From Pacificoceanicola onchidii (GTDB lineage Bacteria; Pseudomonadota; Alphaproteobacteria; Rhodobacterales; Rhodobacteraceae), in the NCBI RefSeq assembly GCF_004804335.1, contig NZ_SRXY01000002.1, positions 73,306-137,305 on the forward strand: a DNA stretch of 64,000 bases, given 5' to 3'. The notes under the pieces are model-generated. The model made no database searches. It worked only from the letters and a program-made list of their open reading frames with translations, and was not told the DNA's origin. A program made the translations under genes and the position numbers. Below are positions 34,501-42,539 of the stretch, piece by piece (within the stretch, counting starts at the first letter, position 1; every line of letters starts with the position of its first letter).

Positions 34501-34733
34501 TCTTCCTTCTCAACAAAGCGGCGGCCAAGCAGTTGCCCGGCGTTCAGGCGCGCGGTGACATGGGTCTCCAGCCGCGCGGCAAAGCTTTCTGCCGCCACAC
34601 GGACCTCAGCAGAGCGGCGCTCCTCCTGGATGCCGCGATAAGCCGTCTGAAACACCGCCGTGACCACGATGACGATGAGGAACACCCCGGCCGGAACGAG
34701 GCGTTCAAGGCTCATGTCTGGGCGTGTCGTCAT
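31593..34733 (-). CDS. Hybrid sensor histidine kinase with CHASE, PAS and receiver domains
   Basis: A 1046-residue protein. A first membrane helix (about 13-30) is followed by a periplasmic CHASE-type sensor (about 40-255, with ALNWVDSSGIIRIVTPEEG) and a second helix near 262-285. Three PAS regions follow (about 300-660). The kinase core has GGVAHDFNNLLT with His683, and ATPase boxes NLILNARDAM and VRDTGSGIS. The C-terminal receiver carries VEDEAEV and phospho-acceptor Asp975 (VITDIVMPG). No response regulator gene adjoins, so the output is not visible from the locus. GAGAGG stands upstream of the ATG. Confidence 0.9.
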   Translation of the reverse strand: MTTRPDMSLERLVPAGVFLIVIVVTAVFQTAYRGIQEERRSAEVRVAAESFAARLETHVTARLNAGQLLGRRFVEKEDATAETFRAETALLHELFRDFQALNWVDSSGIIRIVTPEEGNGAALGLNLRLLPVPAQALASAAQTGTLQVTPPLTLAQGGTGFVAYVPVSNAEASVGFINIVFRAEPLIRNAVGPDMARAFAVRVLDGEAPLFTSGRAMFRPGSYALRTIPVAGRAWQLQVARNPAAAAPAGSYVDEAILLGGALLAVLLGMLSHMLIARQSALHDSRSRFRDFSSVSSDWYWETDVQGRVTWVSKGIEAFYGKSRHALIGKTRADVREAGHDEEAWAAHQADLRAHRAFRDYIYATRVRGEQRWVRVSGVPVFDRSGTFQGYRGAGSDTTDLVRSRGAAETANARLAMAVEGLNEVFSLWDEDDRLVFGNRIFRELNSTIPEVTVPGTRFEDYLRAGVQAGHMPDLEGCEEEFIRDSLARRHAPDSGPFEVERTDGTVLLLNEQRLPEGGIITTGQDITQQKRNEAALRASEERLAMASQQLSIWDWDVDEDILYMSPGFAERLGYSAEEFAAIKADSVSTIIHPDDVESYCEKLEHHLVNPASTFVNEHRFRTRDGDYRWFLAIGQTERDADGKSVRSTGVLTDIHERVELQNALRQAQKMEAIGNLTGGVAHDFNNLLTIILGNLELIRECYDAPEARELVEAGITATQRGADLVRNMLGFARKSRLQPAEVNLNDLLDNTASWVTRTLPETITLDTRQEPALWEVSVDPTLTQNVILNLILNARDAMPEGGRLFVETCNVHLKTAEKDADGDDIAPGRYVRLTVRDTGSGISRADLGKVFEPFFTTKPPGAGSGLGLSLAHGFMKQSGGAVRAYSPKGKGAVFELLFPATGAEPRVDRAPKPETPPHRAASGRIFLVEDEAEVLNVLTRMLSRAGYTVTTATSGDEALAQWEQIKTVDLVITDIVMPGKLQGTDLAAELHRRRPDLPIIFLSGYAAHAQGDGPAVPPGSLRLMKPVAKTALLDAVEQALRLVAA

Positions 34734-35355
34734 CGATGCTCTGCCTCTCGCAACATGGGCGCGCCGGGTTAACGGACCCTGTTGCGGCGCAGCGGCTGCG
34801 CCTTGCCCAGGATCTCGCCCCGATCAGCGCCGCGCGCCTCAACCGGGCGTCGCGGGCGTGCCGTAGATGGGTGCCTCTGTCACGCAATGTCCTCCCCTGA
34901 AACCCGGATTTTTGGCCGACAAAAAGGTTAACACCGAAAAGGTTAACAAATCCTAACCGAACACTCTCAGAGCCATGCGCCGACGCCCGCCACGGCGATG
35001 CTCGCCGGACGGGGATTTGCCTGATTTTGATGTCAAAAGCCTGAAAAAGGCGGCCGCCAGTGACGGATCATCATGGCCGGGGGTGTTTATCTCCCGGCTT
35101 ATTCGTCTGATCAGATCGAATATCCCCCTTTGGGGCAGCCCGCTTTGGCCTTGTCAGGGCCGATGCGGATCAATCCGAAGGTCTGTTGGTACCGATGCCA
35201 AACCTGCCGGGCAAAGGTTAACGCCCGCTTGCACCACCGTGCGGCCTTGCCCGCGCCGCCAAGGCCAAACCGGTTAACCGCTTGCCACCCCATGCCGCCC
35301 GGCTATACCGATTGTAGCCTGACACCCCACGCGTGTTCCCAGAAGGAGACCTGAC
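34734..35355. other. 622-bp non-coding gap with five GGTTAAC motifs
   Basis: No convincing gene is seen. GGTTAAC occurs at 34767, 34926, 34941, 35216 and 35272. Two of these lie in a tandem AAAAGGTTAAC pair at 34922-34947, in the direction leading away from the hybrid kinase gene. The motif resembles half-sites of CtrA boxes (TTAA), but spacing does not match TTAA-N7-TTAA exactly; TTAACAAATCCTAAC at 34943 comes closest. The gap probably holds the promoters of the divergent kinase and thioredoxin genes. Confidence 0.45.
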
Positions 35356-35907
35356 ATGGCCGCCACACCCCCCGTCTGTGATTTTGGCCGGAAAGCCCCG
35401 AGCTTTTCGCTGCCCGCAACCGATGGCCGGGTTCTGAGCCTGGACGAGATCAAAGGCCCGCGCGGCACGTTGGTGATGTTCATCTGCAACCATTGCCCCT
35501 TTGTTCTGAACACGCTGGACCGGATCATCCGCGATGCCCGGGACCTGGCAGAGATCGGCATTGGCGTGGCGGCGATTTCTTCGAACGATGCCACGCGCTA
35601 CCCGCAGGACGGCTTTGACCGGATGCAGATGATGGCGCAGCAGCACAGCTTTCCTTTCCCCTATCTCTACGACGAAAGCCAGGAGGTGGCCCGCGCCTAT
35701 GACGCGGTGTGCACGCCGGATTTCTTTGGCTTCAACGCCGATCTTGAGTTGCAATATCGCGGGCGGCTGGATGCGGCGCGCATGGGCGATGATCCGAGCA
35801 CCGCGCGGCGCGATCTGTTCGAGGCGATGCAGCAGGTGGCCGAAACCGGGCGAGGCCCGGCGGAGCAGGTCCCGTCCATGGGCTGCTCGATCAAATGGAA
35901 ACCATAA
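35356..35907 (+). CDS. Thioredoxin-fold peroxiredoxin-like protein
   Basis: A 183-residue cytoplasmic protein of the AhpC/TSA-like thioredoxin family. It opens with FGRKAPSFSLPATDGR and has the redox-type motif FICNHCPFV near residue 48 (CxxC). It continues with SSNDATRYPQDGF and ends with a conserved MGCSIKWKP. AAGGAG precedes the ATG. It overlaps the phosphatase gene by one base. Similar proteins are common stand-alone redoxins of unknown target. Confidence 0.85.
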   Translation: MAATPPVCDFGRKAPSFSLPATDGRVLSLDEIKGPRGTLVMFICNHCPFVLNTLDRIIRDARDLAEIGIGVAAISSNDATRYPQDGFDRMQMMAQQHSFPFPYLYDESQEVARAYDAVCTPDFFGFNADLELQYRGRLDAARMGDDPSTARRDLFEAMQQVAETGRGPAEQVPSMGCSIKWKP

Positions 35908-36578
35908 TGCCCGGCGCGATTGTTTTTGACCTTGATGGCACGCTGATCGACACCGCACCGGACATTCACGCGGCGGCCAACCGGATGCTGGCCGACGCCG
36001 GAAGCGACCCGATTGATCTGGCCACGGCGATCAGCTTTGTCGGCCACGGCATTCCGAATTTCGTGCGGCAGGCCATGGCCCATTGCGGGCTCGATCCTGC
36101 GCGCGAAGAGGAATGGCGCGCCAGCATGCTGGCCCATTACACCGCGCATCCGGCGGATCTGTCGGCGCCTTTTCCGGGTGTTGTCACCGCCCTGGAGCAG
36201 TTGAAGGGGGCGGGATACAGCCTTGGGGTCTGTACAAACAAACCGCATGCGCCGTCGCTGCAGATCCTGGACCTGCTTGATCTGACAAGGTTTTTCGATG
36301 TGGTGATCGGAGGGGACAGTCTTGCGGTGAAGAAACCCGATCCCGCGCCGCTGCACGCCAGTTTCGACGCCCTGCCCGGCCAGCCAGTGCTTTATGTGGG
36401 TGACAGCGAGGTGGACGCGGAGACGGCGGTGCGGGCCAAGACGCCCTTTGCCCTGTTTGAACGCGGCTATCGCAAAACGGCGGTTGCGGACATGCCAAGC
36501 ACGGTCAGCTTTGACGACTTCCATGCCTTGCCGGGGATCGTGCAAGGGCTTGGTCAACGCGTTTCAGGGTTGGCTTGA
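35907..36578 (+). CDS. gph: Phosphoglycolate phosphatase (HAD family)
   Basis: A 223-residue HAD hydrolase. Motif I is FDLDGTLIDT, motif II lies in GVCTNKP, the lysine motif in VKKPDP, and motif IV in YVGDSEVDAETA. The cap domain follows motif I, as in Gph. It dephosphorylates 2-phosphoglycolate. The start at 35907 overlaps the preceding stop by one base; an ATG at 35895 would add four residues. Confidence 0.85.
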   Translation: MPGAIVFDLDGTLIDTAPDIHAAANRMLADAGSDPIDLATAISFVGHGIPNFVRQAMAHCGLDPAREEEWRASMLAHYTAHPADLSAPFPGVVTALEQLKGAGYSLGVCTNKPHAPSLQILDLLDLTRFFDVVIGGDSLAVKKPDPAPLHASFDALPGQPVLYVGDSEVDAETAVRAKTPFALFERGYRKTAVADMPSTVSFDDFHALPGIVQGLGQRVSGLA

Positions 36579-36590
36579 GGCGCCGTCAGG

Positions 36591-37256
36591 TCAGACGGCG
36601 CTGCCCCGGAGCGCCTCGAACAGCCCGATCCCGCCGACCACGCAGAGCGAGACCGCCCAGAGCAGATCGAGGTTGAACCACGTCTTCGACAGGAACTTCA
36701 GCCCAAGCCAGAGGTAGAACAAAACCGCCAAAGCGCCGCCTGCCACAACCATGGCGGCGGTGTGCACGGCGGCGACCATCAGGGCCGTGCCGACGTTTGA
36801 GGCCATCAGCGACAGGGCCGCCTGATGCCCGGTGTCGAGCGCGTCGATCTCGCACAGGCCAAGATACATCGGCACAAGCATCAGCCCCGCCCCATGCGCC
36901 AGCGCCGCCAGAAACGACCAGAGCGCAAGCTTGGAGGGCGGCACGCGCGACAGGAACTTCGGGTGCCGCCGATAAATCAGCAGGAACACCCCCATGCTGA
37001 TCACCACCAGCGCCGCAACAATGCGGATCTCGCGTTCCCAGTCGATCAGCGCCACCATCAGCGAAAATGGCAGCAGGATCGCCGTCATCGACACGAAATG
37101 CCCGCCCGCCAGCGCCGCCAGTGCGCCGGGCAAGGCCGAGGCGCGGCGCTCCATCAAGGCCGAAGACACGGCCAGAGGCCAGCCCATGCCGGGGTTGATC
37201 CCGTGATATATTCCGATGCCGACGACGGCCCACCACAGGGCCGCCGTCTCTGTCAT
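36591..37256 (-). CDS. Six-helix membrane protein beside mtoX
   Basis: A 221-residue integral membrane protein with about six hydrophobic segments. Conserved-looking polar positions inside helices include YHGINPGMGW near residue 17, AGGHFVSM near 49 and LAHGAGLM near 118. Paired His-Gly motifs of this kind recall nickel/cobalt and other metal transporters of the NicO/HupE type, but I cannot assign it to one. It starts 10 bases after the mtoX stop in the same direction, so it is probably co-transcribed with mtoX. Confidence 0.65.
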   Translation of the reverse strand: MTETAALWWAVVGIGIYHGINPGMGWPLAVSSALMERRASALPGALAALAGGHFVSMTAILLPFSLMVALIDWEREIRIVAALVVISMGVFLLIYRRHPKFLSRVPPSKLALWSFLAALAHGAGLMLVPMYLGLCEIDALDTGHQAALSLMASNVGTALMVAAVHTAAMVVAGGALAVLFYLWLGLKFLSKTWFNLDLLWAVSLCVVGGIGLFEALRGSAV

Positions 37257-37266
37257 CCATTCCACG

Positions 37267-38664
37267 TCAAGCGGAGGGGTAGCAGAAGCTGTCGGTCGAG
37301 CAATCGCCGCCCTCAAGCCGGATCTGGTGGCTGCGGTAGCCTTCGGGGAACTCGACCCAGAACGCCGGATCAAGCGCAAAGCCGTCGCCGTCGTTCTTGG
37401 CCATCACCATCGCCGCGCCGCGCTCGCCCGGATAGAACTGATCGTCCCACGTGGAATAGAGCGAGTTGGTCCAGTAGACGCGGCTTCCGTCGCGGCTGAT
37501 CTCGACCATCTGCGGGCCATAGCCGAACTCCTTGCCGTTCGGGTGTTTGGTCTTCTTGACGATGCCGCCAATCTCGACCTTGCCCGCCAGCACTGGATTC
37601 ATCGGGTCGGAGACATCGTATTGATGCATCTCCCCCGTGCCCCAGCAGGCGACGTAGAGGTACTTGTCGTCCAGCGACAGGTCGATGTCCGTCACCAGAG
37701 GCGGCACCGCCGAAAAGCCCTTGAGCAGCTCCGGCAGATCGTCCGGGTCCGCGGGCTGCGGGTCGATGGTGATGGTCTTCTTGGCCTCGAAGGTGCCATC
37801 GTCATTGCGCCACCAGGTGAAGATCGCGCCTTGCAGGTTGGTTGTATCCACCACCACGCCGCAGAAGCCGTATTGCTTGGCCGGATCATGCGCCGGGCGG
37901 ATTTCCAGCGCCATCTGGTGGTTTTCGCCCAAGTCGATGGTCTGCACGTTCTTGCGCCCGCGCAGGTCCCAGAAATGGATGGAATGGCCGTATTTGTTCG
38001 ACAAGAGGTCTTCGGCGACAATGCCGTTTTCGAACTGCGGCGGCAGGCCCCATTCGGAGCTGACCATGTAGTCGCGTGGCAGGTTCCACCAGAAGTCATA
38101 GTGCTTGTCCTGAATACCCCGGTCCATCTCGTAGCGGCCAAGGATATCGAAGGTCTCGCAATCCATGATGAAGATGCCCGGAGGCCCGTCGGTGCCATCT
38201 TCGCCCGCGCCGCCGAGCGTGCTGACATAGATGCCTTCAGGACCGCAGTGGATGGTGTGCGGGCGGGAATATCCCGTCTTTTCAAACAGTTCTTCGGGCT
38301 CGATGATCTTGTGGATCTTCGCCTTGAGCGGCTCCTTGACGTCGATCACGTAGATCCGGCTGGAGCGGATGCCAGGAATGATCAGGTAGCGCCGTTCGAG
38401 GAAGGCGTGGCCGGTCAGCGGCGACAGGGCCGACGAACAGGCGTTCCAGCCGAAGTGATGAAATTCGTCTCCCTTGTTGGGCATGAAAAGCGAATGAACG
38501 ATCTCGCCGTAGGTGTCCGAGGTCGGGTCCACGTCGACCACCGCAAGCCCATCGGGCTGGCTGCCATCGGGCGACAGCATGAGGGTAAAGGCCAGCGTTT
38601 CCGCCGGGGCTTCCATGGCGAGCTTGGGGGTCGCATGGAATGTCGGATCAGGTCTTAAATTCAT
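37267..38664 (-). CDS. mtoX: Methanethiol oxidase (selenium-binding protein 56 family)
   Basis: A 465-residue beta-propeller of the SELENBP1/MtoX family. It carries HHFGWNACSSAL (the family cysteine near residue 76) and SSRIYVIDV. The histidine-bearing motifs SRPHTIHCGPEG and SSEWGLPPQFENG are also present, with DCSTDSFCYPSA at the C-terminus. AAGGGAGGACCCA precedes the ATG. Bacterial members oxidise methanethiol to formaldehyde, hydrogen peroxide and sulfide and use copper. Its place beside dmdA, which releases the precursor of methanethiol, supports this assignment. No signal peptide is obvious. Confidence 0.88.
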   Translation of the reverse strand: MNLRPDPTFHATPKLAMEAPAETLAFTLMLSPDGSQPDGLAVVDVDPTSDTYGEIVHSLFMPNKGDEFHHFGWNACSSALSPLTGHAFLERRYLIIPGIRSSRIYVIDVKEPLKAKIHKIIEPEELFEKTGYSRPHTIHCGPEGIYVSTLGGAGEDGTDGPPGIFIMDCETFDILGRYEMDRGIQDKHYDFWWNLPRDYMVSSEWGLPPQFENGIVAEDLLSNKYGHSIHFWDLRGRKNVQTIDLGENHQMALEIRPAHDPAKQYGFCGVVVDTTNLQGAIFTWWRNDDGTFEAKKTITIDPQPADPDDLPELLKGFSAVPPLVTDIDLSLDDKYLYVACWGTGEMHQYDVSDPMNPVLAGKVEIGGIVKKTKHPNGKEFGYGPQMVEISRDGSRVYWTNSLYSTWDDQFYPGERGAAMVMAKNDGDGFALDPAFWVEFPEGYRSHQIRLEGGDCSTDSFCYPSA

Positions 38665-38730
38665 TGGGTCCTCCCTTAATGGCGCGTGACTATTCTTGTC
38701 TTGAGGCCAGAGCCGCGCCGCCTCCGGTCC

Positions 38731-38765
38731 AAAAAAAGGCCCCCGGGGGGTGTCCCCCGGAGGCC
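38731..38765 (-). terminator. Terminator between the dmd operon and mtoX
   Basis: A 12-base stem (38738-38749 with 38754-38765, one mismatch) closes a GTGT loop. The A-run at 38731-38737 becomes seven U's on the leftward transcript. It ends the acuI/small-ORF transcript 73 bases before mtoX, which then needs its own promoter or read-through. Confidence 0.8.
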
Positions 38766-38772
38766 GTCTTGT

Positions 38773-38910
38773 TCAATCCAGTCCCATGGCGGGCAGAAAC
38801 GCCGCCTCTGCATCCCGCACCCGGCGGCTTGCCGCGCGGATGCTTGTGCAGAATGCGCCTTTGCGTCCCGTGACAGGCAAACCTGTCATCCTTCCCGGTA
38901 TCCCGGCCAT
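38773..38910 (-). CDS. Small ORF of 45 residues between acuI and mtoX
   Basis: An ATG at 38910 stands seven bases after a strong GGGAGG ribosome site, and the frame ends at a TGA just before the terminator hairpin. The product is basic and starts MAGIPGRMTGLPVTGRKGAF, with one cysteine and an alanine/arginine-rich middle. No family is recognised. Strong ribosome site plus terminator argue that it is translated as the last gene of the dmdA-acuI operon. It could also be a regulatory leader for mtoX. Confidence 0.5.
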   Translation of the reverse strand: MAGIPGRMTGLPVTGRKGAFCTSIRAASRRVRDAEAAFLPAMGLD

Positions 38911-39008
38911 GGGTCTTCCTCCCTGTTGTCCCGCGGGTTTCTCCCGCTGGGGTTTGGTGTCGTTGGTCTTGTCTCCGTTTGTGTCCTCGGATTGGGGTTT
39001 GGCCGCGC

Positions 39009-39995
39009 TTACGCGGTGACGTCCACCACCACACGGCCTTTCACCTGGCCCTTGAGAATATCGCTGCCCAGTTGCGGCAGGTCGCCCAGCGTGGCGGGCT
39101 GGATCATGGCTTCGAGCACATCCATCGGCAGGTCAGAGGCAACCCGCTGCCACGCCGCCTGACGGTTCTCAAACGGCTGCATGACGCTGTCGATGCCCAG
39201 AAGGTTCACGCCGCGCAGGATGAAGGGTGTGATCAGCGCGCCGTCGATGGCCGCCCCGCCCGCAAGGCCGATGGCCGCAACAGAGGAGCCGTATTTCATC
39301 TGCTTGAGCACACGGCCCAGCATGGCACCGGCCACTGCATCGACGCAGCCGCCCCAGACTTCGGCCTCAAGCGGTTTGCGGGTCACTTCGGTCAGCTCTT
39401 CGCGCGCCACGATCTGGCTTGCGCCAAGGCTCTTGAGATAGTCGGCCTGATCGGGCCGCCCGGTGACAGCCGCCACCTCATGGCCAAGCTTGGCAAGGAT
39501 CGCCGTTGCGACGGAGCCCACGCCGCCCGCCGCGCCTGTCACCAGAACCGGGCCATCCTTGATGCCCTGCTTTTCCAGCGCCATGATCGCCAGCATCGCG
39601 GTCAGACCGGCGGTGCCCACGGCCATGGCGGCACGCGTGGTCAGCCCGTCGGGCAGCGGCACCAGCATGTCGGCCTTGACCCGCGCTTTCTCGGCATAGC
39701 CCCCCCAACGGTTCTCACCCACGCGCCAGCCGGTCAGCACCACCTTGTCGCCGGGCTTGTAGCGGTCGTCATCGGAGGACTCGACGGTCCCGGCAAAGTC
39801 GATCCCCGGCACATGCGGGTAGTTGCGGACCAAACCGCCGCCCGGCCCGATGCACAGCCCGTCCTTGTAGTTCACGGTGGAGTATTCCACCGCAACGGTC
39901 ACATCGCCTTCGGGCAGCTGGTCTTCGCTGACCTCTGTGACGCTTGCGGAGGTTTTACCCTCTTCGTTTTTCTCGACGAGCAGTGCTTTGAACAT
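39009..39995 (-). CDS. acuI: Acryloyl-CoA reductase
   Basis: A 328-residue medium-chain dehydrogenase/reductase. It begins with MFKALLVEKNEEGKTSA. The enoyl reductase signatures are YSTVNYKDGLCI near residue 45, VPGIDFAGTVE, and the Rossmann motif VTGAAGGVGSVATAILAKLG near 150. Together with dmdA 17 bases upstream this is the classic roseobacter dmdA-acuI pair. AcuI uses NADPH to reduce toxic acryloyl-CoA from DMSP breakdown to propionyl-CoA. AAGGAAG precedes the ATG at 39995. Confidence 0.95.
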   Translation of the reverse strand: MFKALLVEKNEEGKTSASVTEVSEDQLPEGDVTVAVEYSTVNYKDGLCIGPGGGLVRNYPHVPGIDFAGTVESSDDDRYKPGDKVVLTGWRVGENRWGGYAEKARVKADMLVPLPDGLTTRAAMAVGTAGLTAMLAIMALEKQGIKDGPVLVTGAAGGVGSVATAILAKLGHEVAAVTGRPDQADYLKSLGASQIVAREELTEVTRKPLEAEVWGGCVDAVAGAMLGRVLKQMKYGSSVAAIGLAGGAAIDGALITPFILRGVNLLGIDSVMQPFENRQAAWQRVASDLPMDVLEAMIQPATLGDLPQLGSDILKGQVKGRVVVDVTA

Positions 39996-40012
39996 GGGGG
40001 CTTCCTTAGAGG

Positions 40013-41116
40013 TTAATTCCAGAATGTTTCGTGTACGGTGACGGGGCGCAGGCCATCGGGGGCCTCCACGATTAGCTCGGTGCCCGCGTCCCAATGGGTC
40101 ATGCGGACCATGCCGATGGCGACATTGGTGTTGAAGTCCGGCGACCAGGCGGCAGAGGACACCCGGCCCACGGTTTTGGAGCCCGCCTTGATCGGCCACC
40201 AGCGGTCACAGCCGGGCACCGGCCCGCCGCCGATCTCCAGAGCGCGGATCTGCTTGACCGGGCCTTCGCTGGCCACGCGCAGCAGGGCGTCGCGCCCGAT
40301 GCAGCCAATGGCGGTCTGCGTGTTGCAGAACTTGCCAAGCCCGCATTCGTGCGGCGTGTTGTCGTCGGTCATGTCATTGCCGTAGCTGAGCAGCCCGCTT
40401 TCGATGCGTTCGATCAGGTTCGGACAGCCCGCGTGCACATCAAGATCGCGGCCCGCTTCCATCAGCGCGTTCCAAAGGTCCATGCCGATGTCGCTGCCTT
40501 CGACGTAAATCTCGAAGCCGCCCTGCTTGGAGTAGCCCGAGCGCGCCACAACAAGCGTGCGGCCCTGGAAATCCAGCGGCATGAAGCGGAAGAAGCGGAT
40601 GTCGCGCACCTGATCGCCAAAGACCCGCGCCATGAGATCATCCGACTTCGGCCCCTGAATGGCGAGCGGCGAGACGTCCGGCTCATCGACCAGAACATCA
40701 AGCCGATAGCCATAGGCCAAGCCTTTGATCCAATAGAGAAGATCGCTGTCCGCGATGGAAATCCACCAGCGGTCCTCGGCCAGTTTCACCGCCACCGGAT
40801 CGTTCAGCATCCCGCCGGTCTCATCGACGATGGGAATGTAGTAACACTGCCCCGGCAGCATGGAACGCAGATCGCGCGGCGTGAGCAGCTGGACCAGACG
40901 CGCCGCATCCGGCCCGCGCAGTTCCACCTGCCGCTCGCAGGACACATCCCAAACCTGCACCGCCTCCTTGAGGTGGTGGTAGTCCTCCTCCACGCTGCGG
41001 AACATCGTGGGCAGCAGCATGTGGTTGTAGACGGTGAAGGCCTTTACCCCGGCGGCTTCGACGCCATCGGAGAAAGGGGTGCGCCGCAGGCGGCGCGAAG
41101 GCGATATCAGAGCCAT
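40013..41116 (-). CDS. dmdA: Dimethylsulfoniopropionate demethylase
   Basis: A 367-residue GcvT-fold enzyme that moves a methyl group from DMSP to tetrahydrofolate, giving methylmercaptopropionate. It matches DmdA throughout: RRLRRTPFSDGVEAAGVK at the N-terminus, YNHMLLPTMF, VQVWDVSCERQVELRGPDA, QCYYIPIVDETGGMLNDPVA, VARSGYSKQGGFEIYVEGSD, and AGCPNLIERIESGLLSYGND. It shares an operon with acuI and is preceded by DUF1326 and DUF2182 genes. The divergent GntR regulator is the likely controller. Confidence 0.95.
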   Translation of the reverse strand: MALISPSRRLRRTPFSDGVEAAGVKAFTVYNHMLLPTMFRSVEEDYHHLKEAVQVWDVSCERQVELRGPDAARLVQLLTPRDLRSMLPGQCYYIPIVDETGGMLNDPVAVKLAEDRWWISIADSDLLYWIKGLAYGYRLDVLVDEPDVSPLAIQGPKSDDLMARVFGDQVRDIRFFRFMPLDFQGRTLVVARSGYSKQGGFEIYVEGSDIGMDLWNALMEAGRDLDVHAGCPNLIERIESGLLSYGNDMTDDNTPHECGLGKFCNTQTAIGCIGRDALLRVASEGPVKQIRALEIGGGPVPGCDRWWPIKAGSKTVGRVSSAAWSPDFNTNVAIGMVRMTHWDAGTELIVEAPDGLRPVTVHETFWN

Positions 41117-41137
41117 GATCCTGCCCCCTCTTGCGCG

Positions 41138-41767
41138 TCAGCGCGGTCCGCGCCAGTCGATCTGGCAGATCTCGGCCGAACGGCCATCGAAATCCCAGAC
41201 CCGGCCAAAGGCGCGCACGCGGCCCTTGGTGGCGGTGGCAACGGTGATGTCGGGACCCATCCAGTATTCGGTGTTGGTCACCACGATGTCTTCGCCGCCG
41301 TGGCCTTCGACCGGGACAACCTCACCCTGGATCTTCTTACCGACCATCAGACGGCGGGCCTTGCCTTCGGTCTCGAAAACCACCGGCGCGCGTTCGGCGC
41401 CGAGGAACTCGGACACGAGCAGCGAGAACAGCCCGGTGGTGCCGCGCGCCGCACCGGAGAAGATGGCGACCAGCGCATCATAGGCTTCGTCGCTGGCGCG
41501 ATCGTCGATATAGGCTGCCGCTTTCCAGTTGCCGCGCGCCATCAGACCCGGAATTTCCAGCATCAACCCGACGTTCAGACCGGACAGGTCCACATCGCCG
41601 AACGTGCCTTCGTCGATGCGCACACCGGACCACGCCTGGCAATAGCCTTCGGTGGGCGGGTGTTTGCCGAGGCTGACCACGCAGGGGCAGAACACGGTGC
41701 AGTTGCAGTTCAGGATCAACTCGCCCTTGATGGACCAGTCGGGGATGCTTGCGGCGTCAAATGCCAT
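41138..41767 (-). CDS. DUF1326 cysteine-rich protein
   Basis: A 209-residue soluble protein of the DUF1326 family. The N-terminal motif ELILNCNCTVFCPC gives Cys21, Cys23, Cys27 and Cys29 (CxCx3CxC), a probable metal or redox site. The rest is beta-rich (LSGLNVGLMLEIPG, YIDDRASDEAYDAL). AGGGAGGAGAGACACCCC precedes the ATG at 41767. The family often sits next to DUF2182 membrane proteins, as here. Inference: the pair handles a metal, possibly copper for methanethiol oxidase encoded nearby. Confidence 0.8.
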   Translation of the reverse strand: MAFDAASIPDWSIKGELILNCNCTVFCPCVVSLGKHPPTEGYCQAWSGVRIDEGTFGDVDLSGLNVGLMLEIPGLMARGNWKAAAYIDDRASDEAYDALVAIFSGAARGTTGLFSLLVSEFLGAERAPVVFETEGKARRLMVGKKIQGEVVPVEGHGGEDIVVTNTEYWMGPDITVATATKGRVRAFGRVWDFDGRSAEICQIDWRGPR

Positions 41768-41783
41768 GGGGTGTCTCTCCTCC

Positions 41784-42539
41784 CTAAGAAAACAGCGGCA
41801 GAGCAAGGCCCGATGCAATCAGCACCACGCCCAGCGGCCGGGTTATGTAGCGCCCGATATCGGGCAGTTTTTCCAAAGCCATCAGCAGCATGGCCAGCCC
41901 CATGAACATCAGGTTCATGGTGCCGCCGACGAAGGCCAGCGCCATTAGCGCCCAGCAGCAGCCGACGCAATCAAGGCCCAGCCGGACGCCGTTGCGGAAC
42001 GGGCCTTCGTCCCAATGCTGCATGAAAAAGGTCAGCGGTGCGCGGCAGCGGGACAGGCAGGCGTCCTTGAGCGCGCTGAACTGGTAGAGCCCCGCGCCAA
42101 CAAGCAGACCGGCGGTCAGCGGCACAGACAGGCTCTGCCCCAGCGCCCCGATCAACCCGGCGCGGTACAGCCCGACCTGCGCCAGCGCGGCCAGCGCGGA
42201 CAGGCCAACCCAGACCAGCAGGTAGCCGCCCAGCAGCCGCCAGAAGCCGGTTGCGGTGACATGGCCGAGGTCTTCGTAGGTGGCCAGCGCGGGCAAGGCC
42301 GTCGGCGCCATCATCGCCGCGCTCATCAGCACCCACATGGCAAAGGCCCCGCCGAGATCCGAGGTGGCAAACAATCCAGAGCAGAGCGCCTCGATCAGTG
42401 CCCCGCCGTAGGTTGCTTCAAGCATGCGCAGCTCATCCGGCACCGCCATGAAAAACAGCAGCAACCAGCACACACCCAGCCCACCAAAGAACGCAATCCA
42501 GTGCGTGCGCCGCATTGATCTGATAGAGATGGCCAGCAA
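41784..42539 (-). CDS. DUF2182 metal-binding membrane protein, TTG start
   Basis: A 251-residue membrane protein of the DUF2182 family with about six helices. Conserved polar clusters in or near helices are SAAMMAPTALPAL (MMAP-type motif), FSALKDACLSRCRAPL (Cys-x3-Cys), and GLDCVGCCWALM. GGGAGG lies seven bases before a TTG at 42539 that opens the frame; the first ATG would remove eight residues and has no ribosome site. It is the first gene of the dmd operon and lies directly behind the candidate operator. Confidence 0.78.
   Translation of the reverse strand: MLAISIRSMRRTHWIAFFGGLGVCWLLLFFMAVPDELRMLEATYGGALIEALCSGLFATSDLGGAFAMWVLMSAAMMAPTALPALATYEDLGHVTATGFWRLLGGYLLVWVGLSALAALAQVGLYRAGLIGALGQSLSVPLTAGLLVGAGLYQFSALKDACLSRCRAPLTFFMQHWDEGPFRNGVRLGLDCVGCCWALMALAFVGGTMNLMFMGLAMLLMALEKLPDIGRYITRPLGVVLIASGLALPLFS

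Noticed and set aside
34975-35277. A 100-residue gene in the gap before the thioredoxin-fold gene
   Set aside because: No ribosome site, no family resemblance, and a low-complexity arginine/proline-rich start typical of spurious frames.
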